DNA from: Fibrobacter sp. UWB15 | GTDB lineage: Bacteria > Fibrobacterota > Fibrobacteria > Fibrobacterales > Fibrobacteraceae | DNA length: 64,000 nt | Assembly (NCBI RefSeq): GCF_900177705.1 | Contig: NZ_FXBA01000007.1 | Location: 98,374 to 162,373 of the forward strand | Direction of reading: 5' to 3' | Shown here: positions 44,583-52,652 of the stretch, piece by piece | Layout: every line of letters starts with the position of its first letter | Numbering within the stretch: the stretch's first letter is position 1 | Notes under the pieces: model-generated | The model's database searches: none | Told to the model about the DNA's origin: nothing | Seen by the model: only the letters and a program-made list of their open reading frames with translations | Translations under genes and position numbers: made by a program

Positions 44583-45419
44583 ATGACTTTACGAGTTGGA
44601 CGAATTCCTTTTTTGGTCTGTGCGCCGTTTTTTCATGACTTCCTTGGGCGAGAGTCCGAATTTAGCGATGTAGAATTTGTGGATGGCCCTCCGAGTGCGC
44701 ATTGTGCGGGTCTCAAGGACGGTTCGATCCATCTGTCTCCGGCGTCTTCCATCACTTTTGCGCAAAAGCCGGGAGCCTTTGTGCTTGCTCCTGATATTTG
44801 TACCTCGTGTTCGTTCGAGGTCCGCTCGGTAAAGCTTTTCTCCAAGGTGCCTATTGAAGATTTGTCACACAAGACGGTGTGCCTTACGGCACAGAGTATG
44901 ACATCTATTAACTTGTTGAAGATTCTGCTGCATGAGCGATTCGGCCTTGAACCGGTGTATAAATCGGGAGCTTACGAACCGATCGATGACGCATGCCTTT
45001 TGATTGGCGACCAGGCGCTCGAAGAAAACGAACGTCACCGTTTTGCTTTCGATTACGATTTGGGAGCCTTGTGGCAGGACTGGCAGAAGGTCCCCTTTGT
45101 CTTTGGGGCGTGGATTGTGGCCAAGAGTGCGCTTAAACCGGATTTAGAACAAAGTTTATTTCGCTATCTGCAGGCCACTCGCGAAAGTGTTGAACGTTTC
45201 CGCGAAAATCCGATGGCGGCTCTAGATAAATGGTTGGCTCGCTACCCGGTGGACTTGCCGCGTTCCATAGTCGAAAACTATTACTCGGCGATCGACTACC
45301 GTTTTACCGATGAACGCAAGCGTTCGCTGGCCTTGTTTTTTGAACATGCGGCGGCTCTGGGCCTAATTGAAACTGCCCCGAATTTAGAGTTTTTGGCGTT
45401 TCCCTCGCAAGAAGTATAA
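44583..45419 (+). CDS. mqnA: Chorismate dehydratase MqnA (futalosine pathway)
   Basis: 278 residues of periplasmic-binding-protein-like fold. RVGRIPFLVCAPFF near the start and DGPPSAHCAGLKDGSIHLSPASS with SxSS-like residues match the MqnA/MqnD family. It converts chorismate to 3-enolpyruvylbenzoate, the first step of the menaquinone route used by many anaerobes. Menaquinone would support fumarate reduction. The gene lies alone between a minus-strand operon and the GGDEF gene. Confidence 0.85.
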   Translation: MTLRVGRIPFLVCAPFFHDFLGRESEFSDVEFVDGPPSAHCAGLKDGSIHLSPASSITFAQKPGAFVLAPDICTSCSFEVRSVKLFSKVPIEDLSHKTVCLTAQSMTSINLLKILLHERFGLEPVYKSGAYEPIDDACLLIGDQALEENERHRFAFDYDLGALWQDWQKVPFVFGAWIVAKSALKPDLEQSLFRYLQATRESVERFRENPMAALDKWLARYPVDLPRSIVENYYSAIDYRFTDERKRSLALFFEHAAALGLIETAPNLEFLAFPSQEV

Positions 45420-45498
45420 AAAAGTAAAAAATAAATAGACATAGCCTTAAAACAAAGTTATTTTAAAGACATCGCCCTTTAACAGGTGAGGTTGGTCT

Positions 45499-46362
45499 AT
45501 GGTTGAAGAAAAAATCCTTATTGTGGACGATAACGCCGAAATCTTGGAGAAAACCAAGGACCTTTTGGCTCGTGTCGGTTATAGTGTTGAATGCTGCAGT
45601 TCCGGAAAAGACGCTCTGGATTTCTTGGCAGAAAACCAGGTGGATTTGGTGTTGCTGGATATCAACATGCCGAACATGAATGGTTTTGATGTATGCTTGC
45701 GTATTCGCCAGCGCCATGCTCTCGATGACCTTCCGGTGATATTCCTGACGAACCGCGAAGATTCCGACAGCGTGACTAAGGGCTTCCAGGCGGGCGCGTC
45801 GGACTTTGTGAGCAAGAGTGCCATTGCCGAAATCCTGCTTGCCCGCGTGAATGTGCATATTCGCTTGGCCCGATCGCTCCGCAACCTCCGCGATATTTCT
45901 TTGACCGACGACATGACGGGTTGCTTTAACCGCCGTCATGGTATGTTCTCGCTGCGCGAATGGTTCTCGCGTTCCAAGCGTTACGGAACCCAGTTCGCCA
46001 TTATTTATTTTGACTTGAATGGCCTGAAGGAAACGAACGACCGCTATGGGCATCAGGCGGGCGACTTGCTGTTGCGCTCTGTCTCGACATCAATCAAGGA
46101 TATCTTGCGTGAAACTGACCAACTCTTTAGAATGGGCGGCGACGAATTCATGGTCATTTGCCCCGAAACAGATGTAAAGGGTGCCTTCGTTTGTGCGGAG
46201 CGCATGGAGAAGATTGTTTCCGAAATCAAGATTGTCGATAAGCAGGCGTCCTTCGCTTACGGCGTTGCCCATTCCAGCGAAGACTACAAGGAAGTCGACG
46301 ACATGCTGCACAGCGCCGACGTTTCCATGTACAAGATGAAGCAGGAAATGCGCAAAAAATAG
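45499..46362 (+). CDS. Response regulator with GGDEF domain (diguanylate cyclase)
   Basis: 287 residues. An N-terminal REC domain with phospho-acceptor Asp54 (LVLLDINMP) and Lys in VSKS is followed by a GGDEF domain. GGDEF at 213-217 is intact, and RETD at 204-207 lies five residues before it, the canonical inhibitory I-site. It is expected to make c-di-GMP on phosphorylation, with product inhibition. No partner kinase is adjacent. An inverted pair of repeats follows it. Confidence 0.92.
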   Translation: MVEEKILIVDDNAEILEKTKDLLARVGYSVECCSSGKDALDFLAENQVDLVLLDINMPNMNGFDVCLRIRQRHALDDLPVIFLTNREDSDSVTKGFQAGASDFVSKSAIAEILLARVNVHIRLARSLRNLRDISLTDDMTGCFNRRHGMFSLREWFSRSKRYGTQFAIIYFDLNGLKETNDRYGHQAGDLLLRSVSTSIKDILRETDQLFRMGGDEFMVICPETDVKGAFVCAERMEKIVSEIKIVDKQASFAYGVAHSSEDYKEVDDMLHSADVSMYKMKQEMRKK

Positions 46363-46370
46363 CGCCTTTT

Positions 46371-46462
46371 ATGTCTTCCCCGCGAAGGCGGGGATCTCCA
46401 TTTCTACTTAAACAACTTGATTTTATAAAAAGGAGATGCCCGCTCGGAGGCGGGCATGACAA
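46371..46462. repeat. Inverted pair of palindromic GGAGAT...ATGACA repeats
   Basis: Copy 1 (46371-46399) has CCCCGC/GCGGGG; copy 2 (46431-46462) has ATGCCCGC/GCGGGCAT. Read in opposite directions both give GGAGAT-CCCGC-stem-GCGGG. They separate the convergent GGDEF and aldolase genes and may act as a bidirectional terminator. Confidence 0.7.
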
Positions 46463-46470
46463 GTGTCTTT

Positions 46471-47100
46471 TTACTTGATTGCTTTAAGCAATTGTGCGAG
46501 CCGCTTTTCTATTTCGTCCCACTTGTTCTCGTTCATAAGCTTCGGATCGTAAATGCTTGCCCCGAACGAAAGCAGGTTTGCGCCGGCCTTCAAGTAGCTT
46601 GCGGCGTTCTCCGGGTTCACGCCGCCGCATGCCATGAGCGGAATGTCGCGGAACGGCCCGCGCAAGGCCTTGATGTATTCGGGCCCGCCCACGCAGTTCA
46701 CCGGGAAAATCTTTACGGCGGTGGCGCCCAGGTCGAATGCCTTTTGCACTTCGGTGGGTGTCAGCGCGCCCGGAATAATCGGGATGCGAGCCGTGGCAGA
46801 CAGGCGGATGATTTCGTTGCGCGTATTGGGCGTCACGATAAATTCGGCGCCTGCACCAATTGCTTTTTCAAGGTCGCTGCCGTGGCGGACTGTGCCTGCA
46901 CCTACGGCAATGCCGTGAGGCTTTGCCGCGGCCTTGAGGGCTGCAATAATCGATTCGGCGCTTGCGGTGTTCATGGTGACTTCGATCGCCTTGAGTCCGC
47001 ATTCAACGGCGGTTTTGACGCATGCTTCTTCGGCGCCTTGGGGAATGTCGCGGAGAATGCCCACGACCGGCATCGGTTTTAAAAATTCTAGCAGTTCCAT
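46471..47100 (-). CDS. eda: 2-keto-3-deoxy-6-phosphogluconate aldolase / 4-hydroxy-2-oxoglutarate aldolase
   Basis: 209 residues of class I aldolase. The Schiff-base Lys is Lys130 in TAVKIFPV; EVTMNTASA and GAGTV are the phosphate and substrate sites, and ACGGVNPEN follows. It splits KDPG to pyruvate and glyceraldehyde-3-phosphate (Entner-Doudoroff), or acts in uronic-acid/hydroxyproline breakdown. No companion edd or kinase is adjacent. The small insert of tandem repeats upstream (47116-47170) lies before its start. Confidence 0.93.
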   Translation of the reverse strand: MELLEFLKPMPVVGILRDIPQGAEEACVKTAVECGLKAIEVTMNTASAESIIAALKAAAKPHGIAVGAGTVRHGSDLEKAIGAGAEFIVTPNTRNEIIRLSATARIPIIPGALTPTEVQKAFDLGATAVKIFPVNCVGGPEYIKALRGPFRDIPLMACGGVNPENAASYLKAGANLLSFGASIYDPKLMNENKWDEIEKRLAQLLKAIK

Positions 47101-47115
47101 GCTTATAGTATAGTA

Positions 47116-47170
47116 AAAGTAGACGCTAGGAAGTAGACAGTAGGCAGTAGACAGTAGGAAGTAGACTGTA
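47116..47170. repeat. Four tandem copies of a 14-base unit
   Basis: Units of GAAGTAGACAGTAG, each differing by one to three bases, lie between eda and the GH9 cellulase terminator. Confidence 0.8.
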
Positions 47171-47182
47171 AAAAAAATGTAA

Positions 47183-47215
47183 AAGAAAAGCGCCCTTTCG
47201 GGCGCTGATTCTTTT
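47183..47215 (-). terminator. Terminator of the GH9 cellulase gene
   Basis: Stem AGCGCCC with GGGCGCT, TTTC loop, flanked by A- and T-rich sides; it lies just past the stop of the gene at 47232. Confidence 0.8.
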
Positions 47216-47231
47216 AGTTCCGAACTCCGAA

Positions 47232-50200
47232 TTATTTCACCTTGATGCTTTGGGTTGCAAGCGTCTTGCCGTTTTGCACGACTCTTGCAATCAGGGCGCC
47301 GCGGTGCGGAAGTTTTGCGAGGTTCACTTCGGTGCGGGTTCCGTAGAAGTCCTGGGCCATCAGCTGGTTGCCGAGCATGTCAAAGATCTTCACGGTCTTG
47401 GAGCCCTGTGCACTTGCTAGCACATAGAGCTTGTTCTTGGCAACCTGCATGCGGGCTTTCGCAATTTCAACAGGCTTCACAAAGCCTACGCGGTCGCTGG
47501 TGGTGTTGCCCGGACCGTAACCCCACAGGAGCTTGCCCTTGCTGCGAATGACGATGTACGGATCTTGAGGTGCCTGCTGAATATCGCCCTGATCCTTGTC
47601 CCAGTCAGGAGCGCCGTCGTAGGCGGGAGCATCCTTGGATTCGGAGTGCGCGGTAAAGCTCCAACTGTCAGTGACCTTGACCTTGGCCGGCGTGCGAAGC
47701 GTTTCGCATTTGCCATCGACCTTGGTCCCAGAAGAAATGCTTATATCAAAACGAAGCTTGCGGCCAAAACCGATGGTTCCGACACTGATTGCCTGTGCCC
47801 AGGTGTAGGTCTTTTTGTCCTTGTTATAGGTGTCTTCGACTTTTACTGGGCGGTTAGATCTCATATAGTTCCTGATTTCACTGTCGTTATCGCAGGGCTT
47901 GTTGAAACCGGCAATATCGTATGCTTGGCAAAGGTCTTCGTCAAAGATGGCTCCACAGGCGTCAATGTCTTCTTCAGTTGCATCGAAATAGACATAGGCA
48001 ACAACGCTGTCGACGTCTTTCATGGTTTCATTGAAGATTTGAATATTGAACATGTCCATGTCTGTCCACGTATAGTGATATGCCGCTGCATAAACTTCGT
48101 TGGAGAAGGGCGAGGCTTCCGTGGTATCGCAGTTATCGCACTTCTTTTCGTAGTAGTCGCTACCGCCGTTACTCACGAGGGTGAGGGCAGATGTCAAAAG
48201 TGTTGCTGCGTTGAGCGTCACCTCGGAGATATAGAAGTTTTCCCAGCTCAATCTGTCAGGATTCATTGAAGTTGTGGCGGGGTCTTGCCAGCCTACCAGG
48301 GCTCCGACAGGGGCGTTGTATTTATAAGCGAGGCCCGGCATATTCTTGCCTTCGGGGTTTGCAGCCCTGTGGAAGGGGTGTGCGTCGTTCTTGTCGCCTA
48401 CGCCATACACAAACGAGATGTCCCACGGGTTTATGCCGAATAGGTAGTTCAACTGATTGATACCGAGCTGGCGCATTTCGCTTGCTTTAAGGCCTGTGCT
48501 TGCCATGGCCGGGAGCGTGACGCCCTGCTTTTCGATATCGGCGGCCACGTCGGCGTATGCCAATACTTCAAAGATGTTGCCGGCTTGATAACCATTGAAA
48601 ATCCATGCCTGATCAGTCAACATAGTGTACCAGATGGGATCGTAGCTGACGGTGTTTTGTTTCCAGCCGATGTCTCCTTTGGGAAGAACGATGGAACCGG
48701 TCCCTGTGCCGCTTACATCGCCAAGGTTGGCAATCATGTCGGCAAGGCAATCTTCGATAGCGGCAAGGCGCTCTTCTTCGGTAAGACCGTATTCAGATGT
48801 CGCCTTGGTCTTGTCGGCAAGAATCAACTTGTACAAAGCGTACAGCGCGAAACTATGGGCGTTAGCCCAGCTGGTGTTCTTTCCGTTTTTGAGCATGCCG
48901 CTCGCATCGGCCGCAAACCAACCGCCTGCAAAACAGCCTGCGCAAATTGTATCTCGGATTGATTGCTTTGGAAACAAGTCCTTAACGCGGATCATATCGT
49001 CGGCGTAATCCTTCTTGCCTGTAGCATAAAGGAGCGCCACCGAAGCGAGTGCCAAGTCGTCGGTAAATTCGTTGTTGCCCTGATAGGCAGGCGAACCCCA
49101 ACCTGCAGCCCGTTTATTATTGACAAAGGGCTTGTCGCCGTCGTATTTGTCTTTGCCTTGAGCAAGAGCCTTGGCGAAGTCGTACATCTTTTCAGCTACC
49201 ACCAAGCAACTGTCTGCAAACTTCTTGTCGTATTTGGCGTAGTCCTTGGAAAGAATTGCAAGGCCCGCGGCAATTTCACCCGAGATGTTGGAACCGAGTT
49301 CACCGAGGCGTACATCGCGTTCGGCAGAACCTCCGCGGCCGGTAACGGTTACATAGTCTTGAACTTCCGGGCGCCCCCACCAGCCGTGATCACTGCCGAA
49401 GTTGCCCACAGAAACAGGCATATCGTCAACGACGCCCTTGGCGAATTCGTACGCTTTCAAGAAAAAGTCGGCACCGTGTTTGGCTTCACGCAGAACATCG
49501 GGCACGTCGTCGGTCTTTACAAATTCACCTTGGTTGTAAGCGTAGTGGTCTACGTCCTTGGCGGGGTTCGTGGCATGCATCACGGCGAGTGCTGCAAAGG
49601 CGAAGGCTTGCGTTTGGGATTCCTTCAGGTGGTCTCCTGCGTCGTACCAGCCGCCCTGCAAGGCGCCTTCTTTCGATGTATAGCCTTCAGCAGCCACGGA
49701 CTTGTAGCTTTCAATAACAACCACCTTGCCGCCGCCGTCTTTGGTATGGCTCGGGCCGTGGAACCACGATTCGGAATTACCGCTGCGCTGGATGCCAAAG
49801 AACTTCAGGGAGGCGTCTTTTACCATGGTGTAAACGTCGTCGCTCACAATGAAGGTGCTAGAGATTTCGTCACCGACCTTGATGCGCAGGCGCTTTTCGG
49901 TAGGTACGTTCTGCGGGATTTTGCCGACAAAGATATTGCCTTCAGGTCCGGTGATTTCGACCTTGTAACGTTGTTGGTCGTTTGTAGCGGCATTTGTACC
50001 AGCAATAATGGTCCAGTCGCTCTTGGTGGCCGTTTCGGTTGCGGTGAACGTTCCAGTTATCTTGGTGCTGAGCGACTTGCCGTCTGCATCCACGACTTCG
50101 AATTCCGAGGCCTTGGTGCCCACAAAGTAGAACTGGCGTTCCGTGTCGCTCTTGAGGTAGCCCGCCTGGTTCACGCGGATCGGCGAAATCTTGGTGTTGA

Positions 50201-50456
50201 TGGCGTCAAGGTAGGCCTGGTCTAGGGTGTCGGGCATCATCGCCCCCGCCTTAAAGCTTGCGGGTGTTGCGGGAATATTCAGAACGCCAATCTTCTTGGT
50301 GACCGTCGTATCAAAATTCTCGAACACTTTCGCGTCCCAGCTCAAGGGCCAGGTCGGGCGAATCAGGTCGTATGGCGTGGTAGCGGCTATTGCTGCGGTT
50401 GCAGAAAGAGCGGCCAAGGTAGAGGCTATAACCCCTGTTGAATTTTTAAGATGCAT
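47232..50456 (-). CDS. Secreted GH9 cellulase (endoglucanase) with T9SS-like C-terminal domain
   Basis: 1074 residues. The signal peptide (about 1-25) is followed by a CelD-type Ig-like domain, with ISPIRVNQAGYLKSD near 100, then the GH9 catalytic domain. GWYDAGDH near residue 270 holds the catalytic Asp pair, and the acid Glu is in NFYISEVTLN near 744. A beta-rich region (about 790-980) follows. The C-terminal 75 residues (KTVKIFDMLGNQLM...IARVVQNGKTLATQSIKVK) resemble a T9SS sorting domain. It cleaves internal beta-1,4 bonds of cellulose. A TTGCAA-N17-TATATT promoter and GGAG precede it. Confidence 0.95.
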   Translation of the reverse strand: MHLKNSTGVIASTLAALSATAAIAATTPYDLIRPTWPLSWDAKVFENFDTTVTKKIGVLNIPATPASFKAGAMMPDTLDQAYLDAINTKISPIRVNQAGYLKSDTERQFYFVGTKASEFEVVDADGKSLSTKITGTFTATETATKSDWTIIAGTNAATNDQQRYKVEITGPEGNIFVGKIPQNVPTEKRLRIKVGDEISSTFIVSDDVYTMVKDASLKFFGIQRSGNSESWFHGPSHTKDGGGKVVVIESYKSVAAEGYTSKEGALQGGWYDAGDHLKESQTQAFAFAALAVMHATNPAKDVDHYAYNQGEFVKTDDVPDVLREAKHGADFFLKAYEFAKGVVDDMPVSVGNFGSDHGWWGRPEVQDYVTVTGRGGSAERDVRLGELGSNISGEIAAGLAILSKDYAKYDKKFADSCLVVAEKMYDFAKALAQGKDKYDGDKPFVNNKRAAGWGSPAYQGNNEFTDDLALASVALLYATGKKDYADDMIRVKDLFPKQSIRDTICAGCFAGGWFAADASGMLKNGKNTSWANAHSFALYALYKLILADKTKATSEYGLTEEERLAAIEDCLADMIANLGDVSGTGTGSIVLPKGDIGWKQNTVSYDPIWYTMLTDQAWIFNGYQAGNIFEVLAYADVAADIEKQGVTLPAMASTGLKASEMRQLGINQLNYLFGINPWDISFVYGVGDKNDAHPFHRAANPEGKNMPGLAYKYNAPVGALVGWQDPATTSMNPDRLSWENFYISEVTLNAATLLTSALTLVSNGGSDYYEKKCDNCDTTEASPFSNEVYAAAYHYTWTDMDMFNIQIFNETMKDVDSVVAYVYFDATEEDIDACGAIFDEDLCQAYDIAGFNKPCDNDSEIRNYMRSNRPVKVEDTYNKDKKTYTWAQAISVGTIGFGRKLRFDISISSGTKVDGKCETLRTPAKVKVTDSWSFTAHSESKDAPAYDGAPDWDKDQGDIQQAPQDPYIVIRSKGKLLWGYGPGNTTSDRVGFVKPVEIAKARMQVAKNKLYVLASAQGSKTVKIFDMLGNQLMAQDFYGTRTEVNLAKLPHRGALIARVVQNGKTLATQSIKVK

Positions 50457-50480
50457 ATCATTCTCCGGTTATATGGAAGA

Positions 50481-50509
50481 AATATAGCATCTCTCGTTTT
50501 TTTTTGCAA
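50481..50509 (-). promoter_or_regulatory. Promoter of the GH9 cellulase
   Basis: On the minus strand: TTGCAA (50504-50509), 17-base spacer, TATATT (50481-50486); Shine-Dalgarno GGAG 12-15 bases downstream. Confidence 0.72.
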
Positions 50510-50544
50510 GTAAAATGTAAGTTTTTTGTGACCTGTATTACATG

Positions 50545-51750
50545 TTATTCGAATCGTAGCGCTTCGATAGGGTCCAGGCGACTAGCCTTACGGGCCGGGT
50601 ACCATCCAAAGAACACGCCGGTAGCAAAACATACGCCAAAGCTCACGATAACGCTCGTGATGGACACGCTCATGGGCCAGTTCATGGCAATCTTGACCGT
50701 CTCGGAAGCGGCAATGCCAAGGGCGATTCCGATGGCGCCGCCAAGCAGGCTGATGATGACCGATTCAAAAAGGAACTGCAACAGAATGTCGCGGCCGCGT
50801 GCACCGATAGCCATACGCAGGCCGATTTCCTTGGTGCGTTCGGTCACCGACACGTACATGATGTTCATGATACCGATACCGCCTACAAACAAACTAATTC
50901 CTGCAATCGCGGTCAGCACCAGCGATAGCATGTCCGAGGTGCTGGTGACCATCTGGATCATTTCTTCTTGGGTAAAGACGCGGAAGGGGTCGGTGGGCTT
51001 TGTCCAGCTGCGGCGTTCTTTGAGGATTCCCATGATTTCTTCGGTGGCCTGCGCCGCGTAGCCCTCGCCAATAGAATTCGCGTAAATCTGGCGGATGTTC
51101 GTGGTGGCGTTGAACCGCTTCATTACCGTCTGGTAGGGTGTAAAAATCACGTCGTCGTTGTCTTGCCCGAAATCGCCGGAGCCTTTCGCCTTTAGGGTAC
51201 CGATGACCTTGAGCGGAATGCTCTTGTAACGGATGGTTTTGCCGATGGGGTCGCCTTCGGGGAACAGGTTTTTCACGACAGTCTGGCCAATCACGCAGAC
51301 TTTGGCCATGCGGTCTGCCTGGTCGTCGAACATGACGCCGTCTTCGATTTCGTAGTTGCGGATTTTCAGGTAGTCGGCCGATACGCCGCTCAAGGCCGTG
51401 GGAGAGTTGTTGTTGCCTACAATGGCCTGCCCGCCTACGGTTATCATGGGCGAGACGCCGTTAATGTAGGAGGCGTTTTCGCGGATAGCAATCACGTCGG
51501 CTTCTTCGAGCGATTCGGTCGATTCCATTTGCACGCCGCCGCGACGGTCGCGGTTCGGCATGATGATGATGGCGTTCGTGCCCATGGCGGTCATCTGTTC
51601 CTTGATGGATTTTTTGGAACCTTCGCCCATGGCGACCATGGTGATAACGGCTGCGACACCAATGACGATGCCGAGCACCGAAAGGAAGGTGCGCATGCGG
51701 TTACGGAGCAAAGCCTTGAGTGCAATTTTTATAAGAGTAAATGGTGACAT
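50545..51750 (-). CDS. MacB-type ABC transporter permease
   Basis: 401 residues. Helix 1 (about 15-40, RMRTFLSVLGIVIGVAAVITMVAMGEG) is followed by a large MacB_PCD periplasmic domain (about 45-270) and three C-terminal helices of the FtsX fold. It would work in mechanotransmission with a periplasmic adaptor and outer-membrane channel to expel a peptide, toxin or glycolipid; neither partner is seen here. The start shares one base with the ATPase stop, so it is translationally coupled. Confidence 0.9.
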   Translation of the reverse strand: MSPFTLIKIALKALLRNRMRTFLSVLGIVIGVAAVITMVAMGEGSKKSIKEQMTAMGTNAIIIMPNRDRRGGVQMESTESLEEADVIAIRENASYINGVSPMITVGGQAIVGNNNSPTALSGVSADYLKIRNYEIEDGVMFDDQADRMAKVCVIGQTVVKNLFPEGDPIGKTIRYKSIPLKVIGTLKAKGSGDFGQDNDDVIFTPYQTVMKRFNATTNIRQIYANSIGEGYAAQATEEIMGILKERRSWTKPTDPFRVFTQEEMIQMVTSTSDMLSLVLTAIAGISLFVGGIGIMNIMYVSVTERTKEIGLRMAIGARGRDILLQFLFESVIISLLGGAIGIALGIAASETVKIAMNWPMSVSITSVIVSFGVCFATGVFFGWYPARKASRLDPIEALRFE

Positions 51751-52502
51751 TATTCCTCCTCAAACGTTTCCGGTGGAGGGAGGGCTTCGAAAGCGGCTTT
51801 GGCGTCTTGCACGGATTCATTCTTCACATCTTTTTTCAAAAGTCCGTCGCGCAGCGTAATGGTGCGCCCGCTAAAAGTTGCAATGTCGGGTTCATGCGTC
51901 ACGAAGGCGATGGTTTTTCCTTGGCGGTTCAGCTCCTGGAAAATCATCATGATTTCGTAACTGGTGCGCGTATCCAGGTTTCCGGTGGCTTCATCGGCGA
52001 GAATGATGACAGGATCGTTCACCAGGGCGCGTGCAATGGCGACTCGCTGTTGCTGGCCGCCCGAAAGCTGGTTGGGCACATGGTTCATGCGACTTTCGAG
52101 TCCGACCATCTTTAACGCCTCGATGGCACGGTGGCGGCGTTCCGCTGCCGAAATTTTGGAGTTGTACAAAAGCGGGAGTTCTACGTTTTCGATAGCCGTG
52201 GTGCGGCTGAGCAGGTTGTAGCTCTGGAACACGAATCCAAGTTTCTGGCTGCGGATGCGGGCGAGGGCATCGCGCTTCAGTTTTTCGGTGTGTTCCCCGT
52301 CCAGAATGTACTGTCCGGAGGTCGGTTTGTCCATGCAACCCAGAATGTTCAGCATGGTCGACTTGCCCGAACCGCTGGTACCCATGATGGTTACGAACTC
52401 GCCGGGATAGATGTCAAAAGAAACTCCACGCAGCGCGTGGACCGTTTCGTCGCCCATTTTAAAGTCTCGGCGGATATTTTGTATGGATAAAATCGGGTTC
52501 AT
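51750..52502 (-). CDS. MacB/LolD-type ABC transporter ATPase
   Basis: 250 residues. Walker [10 protein letters not shown] (about 41-49), Q-loop FVFQSYNLL, signature [15 protein letters not shown], Walker [14 protein letters not shown] and the switch His in VTHEP are all intact. The C-terminal 30 residues form an acidic tail. It pairs with the permease immediately downstream. The substrate is unknown; LolCDE and MacAB-type exporters are the nearest families. Confidence 0.94.
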   Translation of the reverse strand: MNPILSIQNIRRDFKMGDETVHALRGVSFDIYPGEFVTIMGTSGSGKSTMLNILGCMDKPTSGQYILDGEHTEKLKRDALARIRSQKLGFVFQSYNLLSRTTAIENVELPLLYNSKISAAERRHRAIEALKMVGLESRMNHVPNQLSGGQQQRVAIARALVNDPVIILADEATGNLDTRTSYEIMMIFQELNRQGKTIAFVTHEPDIATFSGRTITLRDGLLKKDVKNESVQDAKAAFEALPPPETFEEE

Positions 52503-52652
52503 AATCGCTATTTTGATGCCTAATATAAACTTTTGGTTGCATTTTACAATTTTTAGACGCTTTTTGGGGTGTGAGCGGCGTCACACTGGGTCCCGATTTT
52601 GCAAAAATACTACATTGAGAACAAAATGTAATAAAGACATGCGAGGGATACA

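Noticed and set aside
46371..46462. CRISPR array
   Set aside because: Only two related units, inverted rather than direct, with no regular spacers and no cas genes.
47116..47170. CRISPR array
   Set aside because: Four adjacent 14-base units without spacers; it is a simple tandem repeat.
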